This document shows positions 36,428 to 47,305 of a stretch of 64,000 nt of DNA, one piece after another; position 1 is the stretch's first letter; each line of letters opens with the position of its first letter. The notes under the pieces are model-generated. The model was not told the origin of the DNA, did not search any database, and saw only the letters and a list, made by a program, of their open reading frames with translations. Origin of the DNA: Dendrobium chrysotoxum (lineage: Eukaryota > Streptophyta > Magnoliopsida > Asparagales > Orchidaceae); the NCBI GenBank assembly GCA_019925795.1, contig CM034306.1, positions 46,060,758 through 46,124,757 of the forward strand, given 5' to 3'. Made by a program: the position numbers and the translations under genes.

Positions 36428-37226
36428 TCTATTATAGTACTACCAATATCACTTAAAGTTCAACTAAATAAGAGAAAAAATCATTATAAATCATGTATAT
36501 AATCATCATGAGGTACATACTCAGAGAAGAATACAATCAATGAACATGGCTTAGTTCATCTCATAAGAGAGAAAGAAAGATGGGAAAACACATCAGAGGA
36601 GGCGAGCTTGTAGGTCCCTCAGTTATGCAATAGTCTCGATCAGAGTTTGGTACTCTGCCTCAATAGTTTGGAGCTCCTCTGTAGCCCATGTCAATGCAGT
36701 CTCAGTAGCTAGCATAACCTTAAATAGCATCTAATTGTGCTGCAACACCCTCCTAATGAGGTGATCTCATCGATCACACCCCTCCTAAAGATCCGACTTC
36801 TTGGACACCACCCCCCTTGATCTCCTTCTAGAGACCTTTCATGTTAGCCGACAGCCCCCCTATCTCGCTAACTGTACTGGAAGAGCTCTGATGGTATCTC
36901 TTGAGAGACTCAGTGCTCCTATCAAACTGGTCATGGGCAACATCAACTGCCACCTAACACCTACTAACCATCTCCTATAGATCTGGCAGTGTAACTCTAG
37001 TTTGTATCATAGGGAGTGACCTTAATCGTCTACTATGGAACCCTGCCTAGTGACACAAAGTCTCCCAATAAAGAAAATCTAAACTGTCCAACCCAAAGCA
37101 TGCTAGTAGGCTAAGCATGTGGTCGATTGTGATGGTATATTGGTCCATTGACTCAGGGGACATAGGGTCAATACAAGATATCAGATCCCATAGGAAGTCT
37201 ATACAACTGTCGCACGTATCAGCATT

Positions 37227-39838
37227 TCAAGGGTCAGGACCTGATGGAATGTGATAATGGATCTCTAACGTGTAATCCACCCCTTTAGGCACTACACGAG
37301 AATGCATAAATGATAAATATAAAAAAGAGCAAAGCAATAATTTATAGGAAATAAAATTAAAATATGAGATATACATACCTGAAGAAGAGCTCACAAAGTC
37401 GACAGGGTCACTCTTTAGAAGGGACGTTGGAACTTTTAGAGCTAACTCTAGAATAGTCAGTGTGTACGTGAGTACATTGAGCACCACTGTCGGTGAGGCT
37501 ACACCAGCTCCAAATGACTCACCAGGCCAGAATGACCCATAAGGATCCACCATAAAAGAGAATTCTGTAAAGGAGTCTGTCGTATTATACCCAGTGAAGT
37601 CGAACATCCTCGCTCCATGAAAGCTCTCCCCAAAGACTTTGAAAGAAGAACACGCATCTATAGACATTTGAGGGTCCACTGACACCCCCTCAGGAGTCGT
37701 AAGGAGCCATGGTACAGGGCTAGCTGACAGGTCTGTAGAAGAACAAGAAGGCGTAGTATGCTGAGAGCTAGTGCATCCATGAAAAGACCTAAGTTCCTTT
37801 GTATGATGTAGTTTATGTGCTACATCCTGTACTCTGATGGGAGAAGGCATAGTACCCTTAGTAGTAGTATAACCCCTAGCATGTCTCCATATATTAAGAA
37901 TGAAGGGAGATGTAAGTCTAAGTTGTGATGGAAATATTCACAAAGCAACTACTAATAAAAAGAAAGAGGGAGGGGGTAGGAAAGTTATCTCTATCATCTC
38001 CAACCTATGAGGAGTCCCACCGAGTTCTCTGGCCGCTTAGTACTCCTAGCGCCTTCACCCAATGCTAATACCTCTGGGTATTGTGCTCCAAAGAAGAGGT
38101 AAGATAACCATATCCAAGTCAGTCGTATGTAACTGACGCCCGTCTGGCTGGAAGGAAGAGCCAAGAGGAAGCTAGAAGCGGTATGAGAGAATACATATTG
38201 GCAAGTCATCTTGTTGGGCTGGTAGCCCTCTAATTTCACAGTGACACCTGATTGATGAAACAGTTAACCTGGGTGCATACTGATAAAGTATTCAACCACC
38301 CTCAAAGTGTGCATGCTACGTAATAAATTACATCTGTCCCTCTAGTTGACCTCATCAAGAACAACCATCCCTCTCAAGTGGGGTGGTAGACTGATGAAAT
38401 CTGGCTTGTGGATTAGAGAGAAACGGTTTACCACCAAGTACGGGGTGAAGATGAAGAGCCATACCCACTTTGACTCTAGAGTAGAAGAGGCCTACGATAG
38501 TTAGATAGCTGTAGGGTATCCTCTCTCCAAGAAGTATGCAAGGCCTTCTAAATAAGAGAATGCACCCTGAATGTGTAGGTGGGTCCATCCATATAAGTAA
38601 TGCCACGATAGGGCCAGGTCCCATAGCTCAAGAGAAGCTGCCTCAGAAGCTATGCGTAGAGCTCTGTATACCCTACCAAGTATAGATGGAGCCAAAGAGA
38701 GATGTTATCCCTATGAGAGCTGACTGGCTGCTAGAAGAATACTACACCTCATAGACCTTGCTCTGAGTGGATGCATGAAAGTACTGAGTCAAGTAGCTAG
38801 AAACCCCACAAAGAATAAACCCGACAGTGTGGGAGAAGTGTAGCCAGTAGAAGAAAATAGCTTGGCAATCTCTTCTGATAATGAAACCCCGCACTATACG
38901 CCATAACCAAAAGGGTCATGTAGTGATACCATGACAGAAGACTGATAGTTGTCCTGATCAAAACTATGAACCCAAACCTCCACAAGTATAAAAATCTTGA
39001 CTCGTCTCAATAAACCTAACGATCTGTACGTCTAACGATAGTGTCTAAGGAGAGCTAGGAAAATATCTGGCAAAACTAACCTCCCTCTCATATGCCCATC
39101 TACTAAAGGTACCCTGTGAAATAGCTCCTCACCAAGAGGGATGCACTCCTCTAGACGATGAACAAAGATAGGTAACTCGGACACTACCTACAAGTCTGAG
39201 ATTGTAACTGTTAGCTCCTCTGGCCCAATCCAATAAGTGTTGCTACCAGTATCCCAAAAATCCACCAAACCACTAGCCTATGAAGGAGAAATACATTCGT
39301 AGTCAAACAATGAGGCATACATGGCATCATAGATTCCAACCTCCTATAGAGTATATTTATGGGCCTGCAGTATGTATCTAGCCCAGTGAACATATCCACC
39401 ATCTGGACTCTAGACATGTCCAACCTATAAATCCCATGGCCATTCTAAAGATGTAAACTGCAGTTATTTATGGCTAAGCAACCTCGACTGCCCAATCTAC
39501 TTAAGCGTATCTGTCATAGGCTGTAGAATGTTGCACATGTCATAAATGATCTGAGCAACTATACTGTCCAGCGGGTTATACTACCCTCACTTCAACCTTA
39601 TGTTGTTGATCCACTCATTAGGGACCTCAAACTCAACAGAATCTATAGAACACACAAGAAGCAGAGGGGAGCGAGCAAGGAAGCCGTAAAAGATATCATG
39701 CCCCCGTAACATGCCTTGATGATGCTCAAGCCTATCTAGAACATCAAAGTCTCCTCGGGGATCCTGCCAATCAATAGCATCCCAGATGGCAGCATAACTA
39801 GGATTGTTGGGGAGCAAATCGTCTGGTCTATGTTAATG
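37227..39838 (-). pseudogene. Antisense plant mobile domain (PMD) gene remnant in gypsy element
   Basis: A decayed gene antisense to the gypsy pol. Minus-strand pieces carry a start-like MLPNNPSYAAIWDAID (39817), then WIGPEELTVTISDL (about 39215), similar to the GE-TxTLxDV opening of PMD proteins, then FLATWLSTFMHPLRA (about 38770) and LAPSILGRVYRALR (about 38690), matching the FLxxWLSxFxFP and LAPxxLxxxY blocks of the aminotransferase-like plant mobile domain. It has stops and frameshifts throughout. A possible 3' splice site (TCCTATGCAG on the minus strand) lies near 39850. The C-terminal part (37227-37850) is Ser/Pro-rich. Tat-lineage elements are known to carry extra, sometimes antisense, ORFs. 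Assignment is by motif reading only. Confidence 0.55.
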
Positions 39839-40415
39839 AAACATCTTCCTGCATAGGAGAAAAGAAAAGTTTATCAGAAGCAAATATAATTAGATTAAAT
39901 ACATAAAGAAAAAGCAATGAGCAATAGTCAACAACGTCACACCAAATATGGTGTGCTCAAGGCACATGTCATATTTGTTGGGGGGAATTTATTGAAGCCT
40001 GCACCAAAATAATACACAAAAAAAAGAAAAATTGAACAATTTAAGTAATGCACATAGACATGGCACACTTGAAAGGTTAAATAACCTCTGATTGTCAAAC
40101 GAATTGTGTCATTACAATCAAAGCATTGAATTTGCCCAAAAGTGGCCAACTCACAAATGAATCAGGCATGAATGATCAAAATCGATGATCGATGTCCAAA
40201 ATTGACCCGCAATGCCACCCAAATAACGTCCAATCACAAAATAGACTTCGCTGTTGCATTTAGAATGTCGGTGACCAAAAATTGATTGTAATTTTGCTCA
40301 ATGAAATTTACGCGCATAAATTGGCATGAATTTCAAGACGACAGTGCATGAATTTTTAGAAAATGTGCGCAAATCAACGAAAAATCATTTTTTGGAGCTC
40401 TGCTATTTAATGATG

Positions 40416-40456
<41 letters not shown>

Positions 40457-41860
40457 TACTAAAATTGCTAACCTCGTATCCCATTGAACTGACCTGAAAA
40501 TCCCGTTGAAGCTCCAGGAAATCCTGATGAATCCTCTGTCAGAGCTGCTTCGCATCTTCTCCCAAAAATCTTGTCGCTTCCTCGATCAGTACGCTCGCTA
40601 TTAAATAAGAGAGAAGCCTCAGCATGAAATTTCCTTGATTCCACGCACACAAAACTCCAACCACAATCCTCTCATTCAAATAGCTCTCATGTCTGATTTT
40701 ATCTCACACTAGCCCACAACCACTCACAATCAAACTTCACATCCAAAACTCACAAATACCGTCTGATCTTCCACGCTTAGCTGGGCATTCCAACTCAACT
40801 CACGGCAAGATCTTTGATCTAAATGCCTCCTTACGTCTGAACTCCACCTGCTTGCGTCTAATGTCTCTTCAACCCTACTTCGCTCAACTTCAGCTGTTTC
40901 ACCTGACCGAGCCCACACCCTCAATCCGCAAAGCCATGAGCCCCTCTAATCCCCTTTGTTTCAATTGAACCTATCGTCTGCTGTCTGTCAAATACCCCAT
41001 GAATTTCATAGCCAACCAATTTCCTCTGAGCTAGCCACTCACTATCAACCGTCAACCTATAGATCTGAACCCCTTTTCACACTCTACCGCAGCCAATCAA
41101 AGCTCTTCTTCTAATTTCTATGTGTGGTCCTGTGATCTAGACGACTCTATGTGTGATCCTAACCTAGCTGAACTTCACGCACAGCTCCCACCTTTACAAT
41201 TTCTTCCCTTCCTCCTCACAATAGTTTATCATAACTTAACTTCCACCTGCAGCAGCTCTCACTGGCCAAGCAACTCCAACTCACGTGTTATTCTCAATCA
41301 GCCCTATCTTAGACCTCTCATGTTATTATGCATTTCCTGCAGCTCCATGTGATTGACTTCCTATTCAAAGATTTCACCAAGCAGCCCACTCTCACAGCTA
41401 TTTCATCTCCATTCACCTAAATATTCCTACATTTTCTAAATAGCACACCACCCCATCCAACTACTTCAGCCCAATATCTGACTTCAACAATCAACCCAAA
41501 CCACCTCTTCTAATCAACAAATCCCAAGTCCACTAAAATTAGCCCATTACTTCACTAATAATAGCCCAACAACTTCCTCTAATTCCTATAGTAGCCTATA
41601 GCATAATCCCAAACAATTCACTATCTCATTCAATCCACTCTCTCTCTATTGCTATTTCTAAACTCCTTAGCAATCTCCCTTTTCCTTTCCCCTTAATTTC
41701 ATTAATATTATTATTAATATCATTAATATTACTATTAATATTAATATCTTTATTTATTATTATTATTATTATTTATTTTAAAAAAAGAAGAGAGAAGGGA
41801 GACAATAAAAGGGAAAAAGAAAGATTAAAAAAGAAGAAAAAGGGAGAGGAAGATATTTTT
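39839..41860. other. Non-coding stretch, gypsy 3' region
   Basis: I see no gene. It holds an (AAT)n microsatellite (40411-40456), a C/T-rich segment (40470-41680), a second AT-rich (ATT)n-like tract (41695-41775) and a purine-rich tract (41778-41852). The last could be a gypsy polypurine tract before an LTR starting TGTTGG at 41863; this is uncertain. Confidence 0.5.
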
Positions 41861-41862
41861 TG

Positions 41863-42994
41863 TGTTGGATCCTCGTGTCATCGACATCATTACCACCATC
41901 ACCACCTTCTCCCTAAGGTATAATTGTCTCGAACTAAAAAATCCACCAAATCTCACTTTCGACGCTCATGGTGTACTAGAACATCACCTATACACTCTTT
42001 TCTCTAGCGTGGTGTGAGGGAACCCGGTGTGGCACAAGCGGCGAGGCAGGTAGACCTTGTACACGCTTTTGTCTAGTATGGCGGTGATAACTTTAAGTAC
42101 TATGTATGTGCCTCAGTGTCTATGGGGAAAAACTGTAAATCTTTCAAACATGTACTATTGAAGACCCATACATGTCTTTTTCTAGCTTGATGGGATTAAA
42201 GACCACGATTGCGGATCATTTGACACCTACCATACACACTTTTCTCTAGCATGGTGGGAACGCCTAGCTCCCCAAATTTCCCCTAATGGGAGAAATGCCG
42301 GGAGGCTGCCAAAATTTTAATTAATAGGGGACCTCAAACAAAAATGCAGGGAACTAAACTTGTAATTGCAGGGGGACTTAACTTGAACACTCGAAGGGAG
42401 AACTTAATTCAATCAATGAGGAACTAGACCTAATATTCAACATAAAATAAAATTCATGAAATAACAAAATCAAAATGCCAATGTACAAGTAAAGACCTGT
42501 AATGAACATCAACGAGCAAACTGGAAACTCTTTACATGTGAAGAGCAACAAACACAAATAATACTTGCATAAATATAATAACTAATTTATGGGAAAGCGA
42601 TTTGTAATGAACACATGAATGGGGAACAAGAATGAATGCAATTGTATGCTCATGGCTAGAGTTTGGGAGATACGCAACAAGCATAATCACCTCCTAATAG
42701 TCAACGTCAGCTTATAAATGGACATATTGATCTTCCTGTCAACAGTGATAGCAAATATGCTGCAAGAATGATGAGTCCCCTATAAACATAGATACGCATG
42801 TAGCGTACTATTTGCAAGAAAGGATAGAAGATCTACAATGAACGCGAGCACCTACAAACAAAGCTGAAAGACTTATAATGCACATGATAGCTTTCTCACA
42901 AGTTAAAGAAGTAGGGCTATGGTGGAGTATATAGACTTCTAGCATGTATGGAAGTCACACTTGTAGATGATATTAGATGACTCACGGTTAATGT
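41863..42994. other. Possible gypsy LTR segment with a four-copy motif
   Basis: There is no gene. A motif like TACACACTTTTCTCTAGCATG occurs four times, starting near 41991, 42060, 42169 and 42233, each followed by a GTGGGA-like end. The region ends at element C, so the LTR reading cannot be confirmed. Confidence 0.35.
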
Positions 42995-43785
42995 TGAATG
43001 TTTAATAAGGATGTTAAGCCTAAGTGAACTTGTCCCTAAGCACACCAAGAGGGGGGTGAATTGGTGAATTTAAAAACTAATTGCTTAATTTAAAAACAAA
43101 GGCAATATTTTTGGATTTTTTAATATTGAAAAAAAACAAGTAGCAATTTTCACATAGTGCGGAAGCAAATAGATTTACCAAAACATCTAAACAACGGTGA
43201 TGAAATTATAATTAGTAGAATGAAGCATTGAGTGTGATTTTCACCAAGCAGTTATAATGGAATTAAAATGCAAAAAGTAGAATGCAAAAAATAAAAATTA
43301 GAACAAACAAACCAGAGATTTATAGTGGTTTGGTCAAATAATGACCTACGTCACTCCCTGGAGTCCTCCTTTCTAAGTATTGCACTATCACTATAGTGTC
43401 TCTCCTTTTTCCCTCACAGCAAGATGGAGAATCCCTTACACAAATCACTTCCACCAAACCTGGTGCGATGCAGAGCCTGAAGCTTTGTTACCCTCCAGGC
43501 GTCGGTAGCAGACCTTCAATCTTTCTCTCCCTCATGGAGAAGGTAGAGTACCTTGAGCTCCTTTCTCACTCTCCTGATGATGGTAGAGAACCACATCCTT
43601 GAACTGAAGAATTTTTCCCCTAAGCCACCCAAGAAAAATAGACAAACCCTTGGAGGAACAAGGCATGACACTTTCTTGGAGCAACTGTGTGAGCCCATCA
43701 CACTACTTCTCCCTCACATATAAGCTCTTCCTCGCCTTCCCAAAGCTCTCCTAGATCTTTTTCTCAAAGCTTCCTCTCAAGAACA
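42995..43785 (-). mobile_element. Element C 3' LTR, segment 1
   Basis: LTR 3' end and leader, with hairpin-type units (CTCCCTCATGGAGAAGG and CACTCTCCTGATGATGG near 43530 and 43570). It breaks at GAACA (43781-43785), the target site of element 2. Confidence 0.88.
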
Positions 43786-44033
43786 TGTTGCAAATCTGGT
43801 TTTGATAATGACAAACATGTTTCTAGTGTGTTTTGCTTGGCTAACCCGTTTCAGGCACAAAAGATCACGAGCCACTCAAGCCAACTCAAGATCAGGTCCA
43901 AGTGTGTCCAATGTATGATTTTTCTTTTATTGTTAATTGTAATGTAACTAATCCCCTAGCTAAGTAACTTTGCACACACACACTCAGGGGGAGAGCTTGA
44001 GTGAATTAGAGTTTCCGTTCATTTTTTGTTCAT

Positions 44034-44707
44034 ATCATCCTGGAAGATATTCACATCGTCTTGAATGATCAGGTAAAAACAGAAACCCTAATTAGGGCGA
44101 CTAAGTTAAGAGGGTCTGATTAAGCAGATCGTCCTGGATGATATGTGGATCGTACAGGACGATATGCCCAAATCAGAAATTCTCAGCCGCCAGATCAAGT
44201 TAGGCAAGTTTTTATTTTAAGTTATTTGGTCTGATCGTCCCGGACGATACATGTATCGTCCCGGACGATTCAGTACAATCATGCCTAATTTAATCTGGTA
44301 ATTAAGGAAAGCAATTTATTTTTGATTGATACGATCATATCGTCCTGGACGATCGCAGGATCATCCCGGACGATCTTGATCGTCTAGTGCATTTAAGCTG
44401 TACGTCCAGAGCTATGTACAGGATGATTTAGGGCCTTGTTGAACTAATTATACAGGACGATGTCCCTATCATCCTGGACGATCACGTCATTTTTTGGTCG
44501 TCCAGCACAAGTTTCTCTGGACGACCCGAGCTGTCTTCTGGACGATATTCCTCGATTTGCACTAATCGTCCCGGACGATCGCAGGATCGTACTGGACGAT
44601 ATGAACAATTTTTCCTACTGATCATCCAGAGGAGCCAGATCGTCCAGGCTGAAACAGCTGATTTTGAACTGATCGTATAGGACGATCTACCGATCGTCCT
44701 GGACGAT
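44034..44707 (+). promoter_or_regulatory. Palindrome-doublet array, element 2 5' LTR
   Basis: Fourteen dyads, starting at 44034/44055, 44128/44149, 44234/44255, 44339/44360, 44447/44468, 44565/44586 and 44672/44693, all pairs offset by 21 bp. Pair-to-pair distances are 94, 106, 105, 108, 118 and 107. A separate inverted repeat GGTCGTCCAG/CTGGACGACC (44496-44526) lies between pairs 5 and 6, and the palindrome CCCTAATTAGGG (44086-44097) between pairs 1 and 2. Confidence 0.93.
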
Positions 44708-44750
44708 CTTGGCCGACCAGTTGAGATTTAGGGCAAATTTTAAGTCCTCC

Positions 44751-44758
44751 TATAAAAG
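44751..44758 (+). promoter_or_regulatory. LTR TATA box, element 2
   Basis: TATAAAAG, 44 bp after the last palindrome. Confidence 0.78.
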
Positions 44759-45429
44759 AACTTTTTCTTCAAACAAGAAAAATCTTTTGCCACCTTCCTT
44801 CCCTGAGAAACCCTAGAGAGAGAGAGAGAGAGGATCTTGTGAGGGGGAGTTAGTGAGGGATTCACTAAGGTTGCTCGAGGCACGGATCAGAGTCGTCTTC
44901 TCCGCTCGTCGTCTTTCGTCTAGTCGGTGTTCGTCGTGGAAGGATCGTTCGCAAGAAGATCCGGGGTTCTCTGCCCGCTTCAGGTGGAAGCAAAAGGAGT
45001 TTGAAGGTTCTCTGCCTGCTTCAGGAGAAAGCAAAAGGAGGTCAGATTCTCTGCCCCACCGTGTGGTGAAAAGGAGGTCTTGTACAGGCTTCTCCGCCTT
45101 GCTATGGGAGCAAAAGGAGAGACACTTTTTGTTTAGTGCAATACCCGGAGGGGAGGCTCCGGGGAGTGGACGTAGGTCAAGTTGATCGAACCACTATAAA
45201 ATCTGGTTTACTTTTCTGATTCAGTTTTGCACTTTACTTTTCTGATATTAACTGATTGGGTGAATATCTGTGATTGATCTTTTCGTTCTTGTTTACTTGT
45301 TTCTGCTGCTAAGTATCGAAAAGATTTTCATTGTTGCTCGTGAAATTTTTAAATAACCAATTCACCCCCCCTCTTGGTTAGCCTCGGGACTAGTTCACTA
45401 GGACTTAACATCTCTATCGAACTTTCAAG

Positions 45430-45441
45430 TGGTATCAGAGC
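45430..45441 (+). other. Primer binding site, element 2
   Basis: TGGTATCAGAGC, matching plant initiator-Met tRNA, two bases after the LTR. Just downstream, ATTCAAAA (45445-45452) and TTTTGAAT (45468-45475) can form an 8-bp stem between the PBS and the gag ATG. Confidence 0.93.
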
Positions 45442-45482
45442 GGGATTCAAAATTTAGGTTTAAAAACTTTTGAATTTGATCC

Positions 45483-46583
45483 ATGGCTAACTGTAATAAT
45501 CGTAATACTGCTGAAGGTTATTCTATTGCAAGACCATCGTTGTTTGATAATATTTTTTTTTATTTTTGGAAAACACGCATGTCTACTTTTCTGCAATCTA
45601 TTGATTATCACATGTGGATGTTAGTTAAGGATGGATACGAACCACCTTTTAGATTGATTAACAATGTGAAAACTGAATTGCCCTTTGCTGATTAGACGTT
45701 TGATGATCGTGATTTAGCACAGTTAAATACAAAATGCTTGAACTGTTTCTTTTATGCTTTGAAATCTGAAGACTATATGCGTGTTTCTACTTGTACAACG
45801 GGAAAAAAAATCTGGGATAGATTATGTATAACATATGAAGGTACAACTGAAGTCAAACAATCTAGGTTAAACATCTTGTTACATGATTACGAACTTTTTT
45901 ACATGAAACCTAGTGAGACTATTTCAGAAATGTACACAAGGTTCACTTAGATTGTTACCTCTTTGCATGCTTTAGGTAGAGAACTTACTAACTACGAAAG
46001 AGTGAACAAAATTCTTAGATGTTTGCATGCTTCTTACGATGCTAAGATTTCTGCGATCACTGAATCTAAAGATTTAAATACTTACTCTATTGACAGCTTA
46101 CTTGGATCACTCATTGCTTACGAGCAAGGGGTGAACCAAAGGCAACTTGATACAGGTGAACGCAAGAAGGAGAAGACAGTGGCACTAAAGGCCAAAGATT
46201 CAGATGCTAGCACTTTCGGGTCTGATAGCGATGATGTTGCCTTAATCACTAGGCAATTCAAGAGCTTTCTAAGGAAGAAGAATAAAAATTTTCAGAAGTG
46301 GAACAAAGGTAAGACCAGTAAAAACTTTAAAGGTTCATCTGAATCTGTTTGTTTTGAATGCAGGAAGCCTGGACACATAAAGGCGGATTGTCCTACACTC
46401 AAGGCTCACCCAAGCAAGGAGAAGGGTGAGGAGAAACCAAAGTTCAGAAAGGACAAGAAGCGGATTCAGAAGGCGTTCTGGGCAGACTCTGCATCCGACT
46501 CTTCTGAGACTGAAGCTGAAGAGGAGGAAACAAACTTGTGTCTGATGGCTGATGATCAACCTGATCAGTCGGACCAGGAAGAG
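45483..46583 (+). pseudogene. gag: Element 2 gag, exon 1
   Basis: 367 codons of UBN2-type copia Gag starting MANCNNRN, all in one frame. It has the FWKTRMSTFLQSID block, IWDRLCITYEGT, a Lys-rich linker, and an intact zinc knuckle CFECRKPGHIKADC (46350-46391). It ends at a codon boundary after DQEE, followed by GTATGT. Two stops (45694-45696, TGG to TAG; 45948-45950, CAR to TAG) are single transitions. It forms the virus-like particle and binds RNA in the cytoplasm (family knowledge). Confidence 0.9.
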
Positions 46584-47305
46584 GTATGTGAGCTTACTTA
46601 CGATTAATTATTTGAAGTATCTGAAAAAATGCATGCATCGTATAGGAAGCTTAAGAAAACCCATGCTAGTTTGAAACTGGATTATTTGACTTTGCAAAAA
46701 GAGCATGATGTTTTAGTTAAAGATCATTCCACTATTGATTCCAATCACATGTCTTTGCTTGATGAATTTGATGAGTTGAACAAAAAATATTCTGATTTAA
46801 CTGTTGAGCATGATTTGTTAAAAACATCGCATGTTGAATTAGAAGTTGCTTTTAAGAAAGTGAATGATATAGCATGTGATTTAGAAAGTAATGAGAGTGC
46901 AAGAACTTTTGAAATTACAAGTTTAAATAAACATATTGAGTTTTTGAAAGTGAAAATCAGTGCTTTTGAAAAGAACAAAACACTGCCTACTTTTGAACAA
47001 TTTTATGCACCGCCACTTTTTGAAAAATCTGTTGCAAGTTCGTCAAAGCATGTTTTATATACATCTAGGAGGAGGCACTATCACCCACGTAGATTAGTTA
47101 ACCCTTTTCCTGGTGTTAGATGTTTTTCATATGGCATGTTAGGACACATCTCACACACTTGCACTGTTCATCGTAGTACACATTGGGTGTGGAGACCCAA
47201 ACTGCCTGTTTCACAGCACAGCACGCATGCATGGCACTCTTCTTTTCATAAGAAGGAACCCAAACATGTTTGGGTTCTTAAGACTGACGTTTGATATTTT
47301 TGTAG
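46584..47305 (+). other. Putative phase-0 intron / Gag C-terminal extension, element 2
   Basis: 722 bp, GTATGT to TTTTTGTAG, the same length as in element 1. The unspliced frame (one TAA at 46605) encodes a coiled coil (about 46640-46970) and a CFSYGMLGH knuckle, and stops at TGA 47292-47294. The pol frame is different and closed by TAG at 47303-47305. Excision joins DQEE directly to VCSHTRPRDSMWYLDSG. The perfect inverted repeat GAACCCAAAC/GTTTGGGTTC (47256-47277) lies 28 nt before the acceptor. Confidence 0.72.

Larger units (their letters stand above)
43786..45427 (+). mobile_element. Element 2 5' LTR
   Basis: Starts TGTTGC, ends TTTCA. Contains the palindrome array (44034-44707), the TATA box (44751-44758), hairpin leader repeats (about 44970-45080) and a dyad beside a second TATAAAA near 45194. 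Confidence 0.95.

Noticed and set aside
40470..41350. Host gene in the C/T-rich stretch
   Set aside because: Frames are short, lack domains, and change with each stop. No splice structure is convincing.
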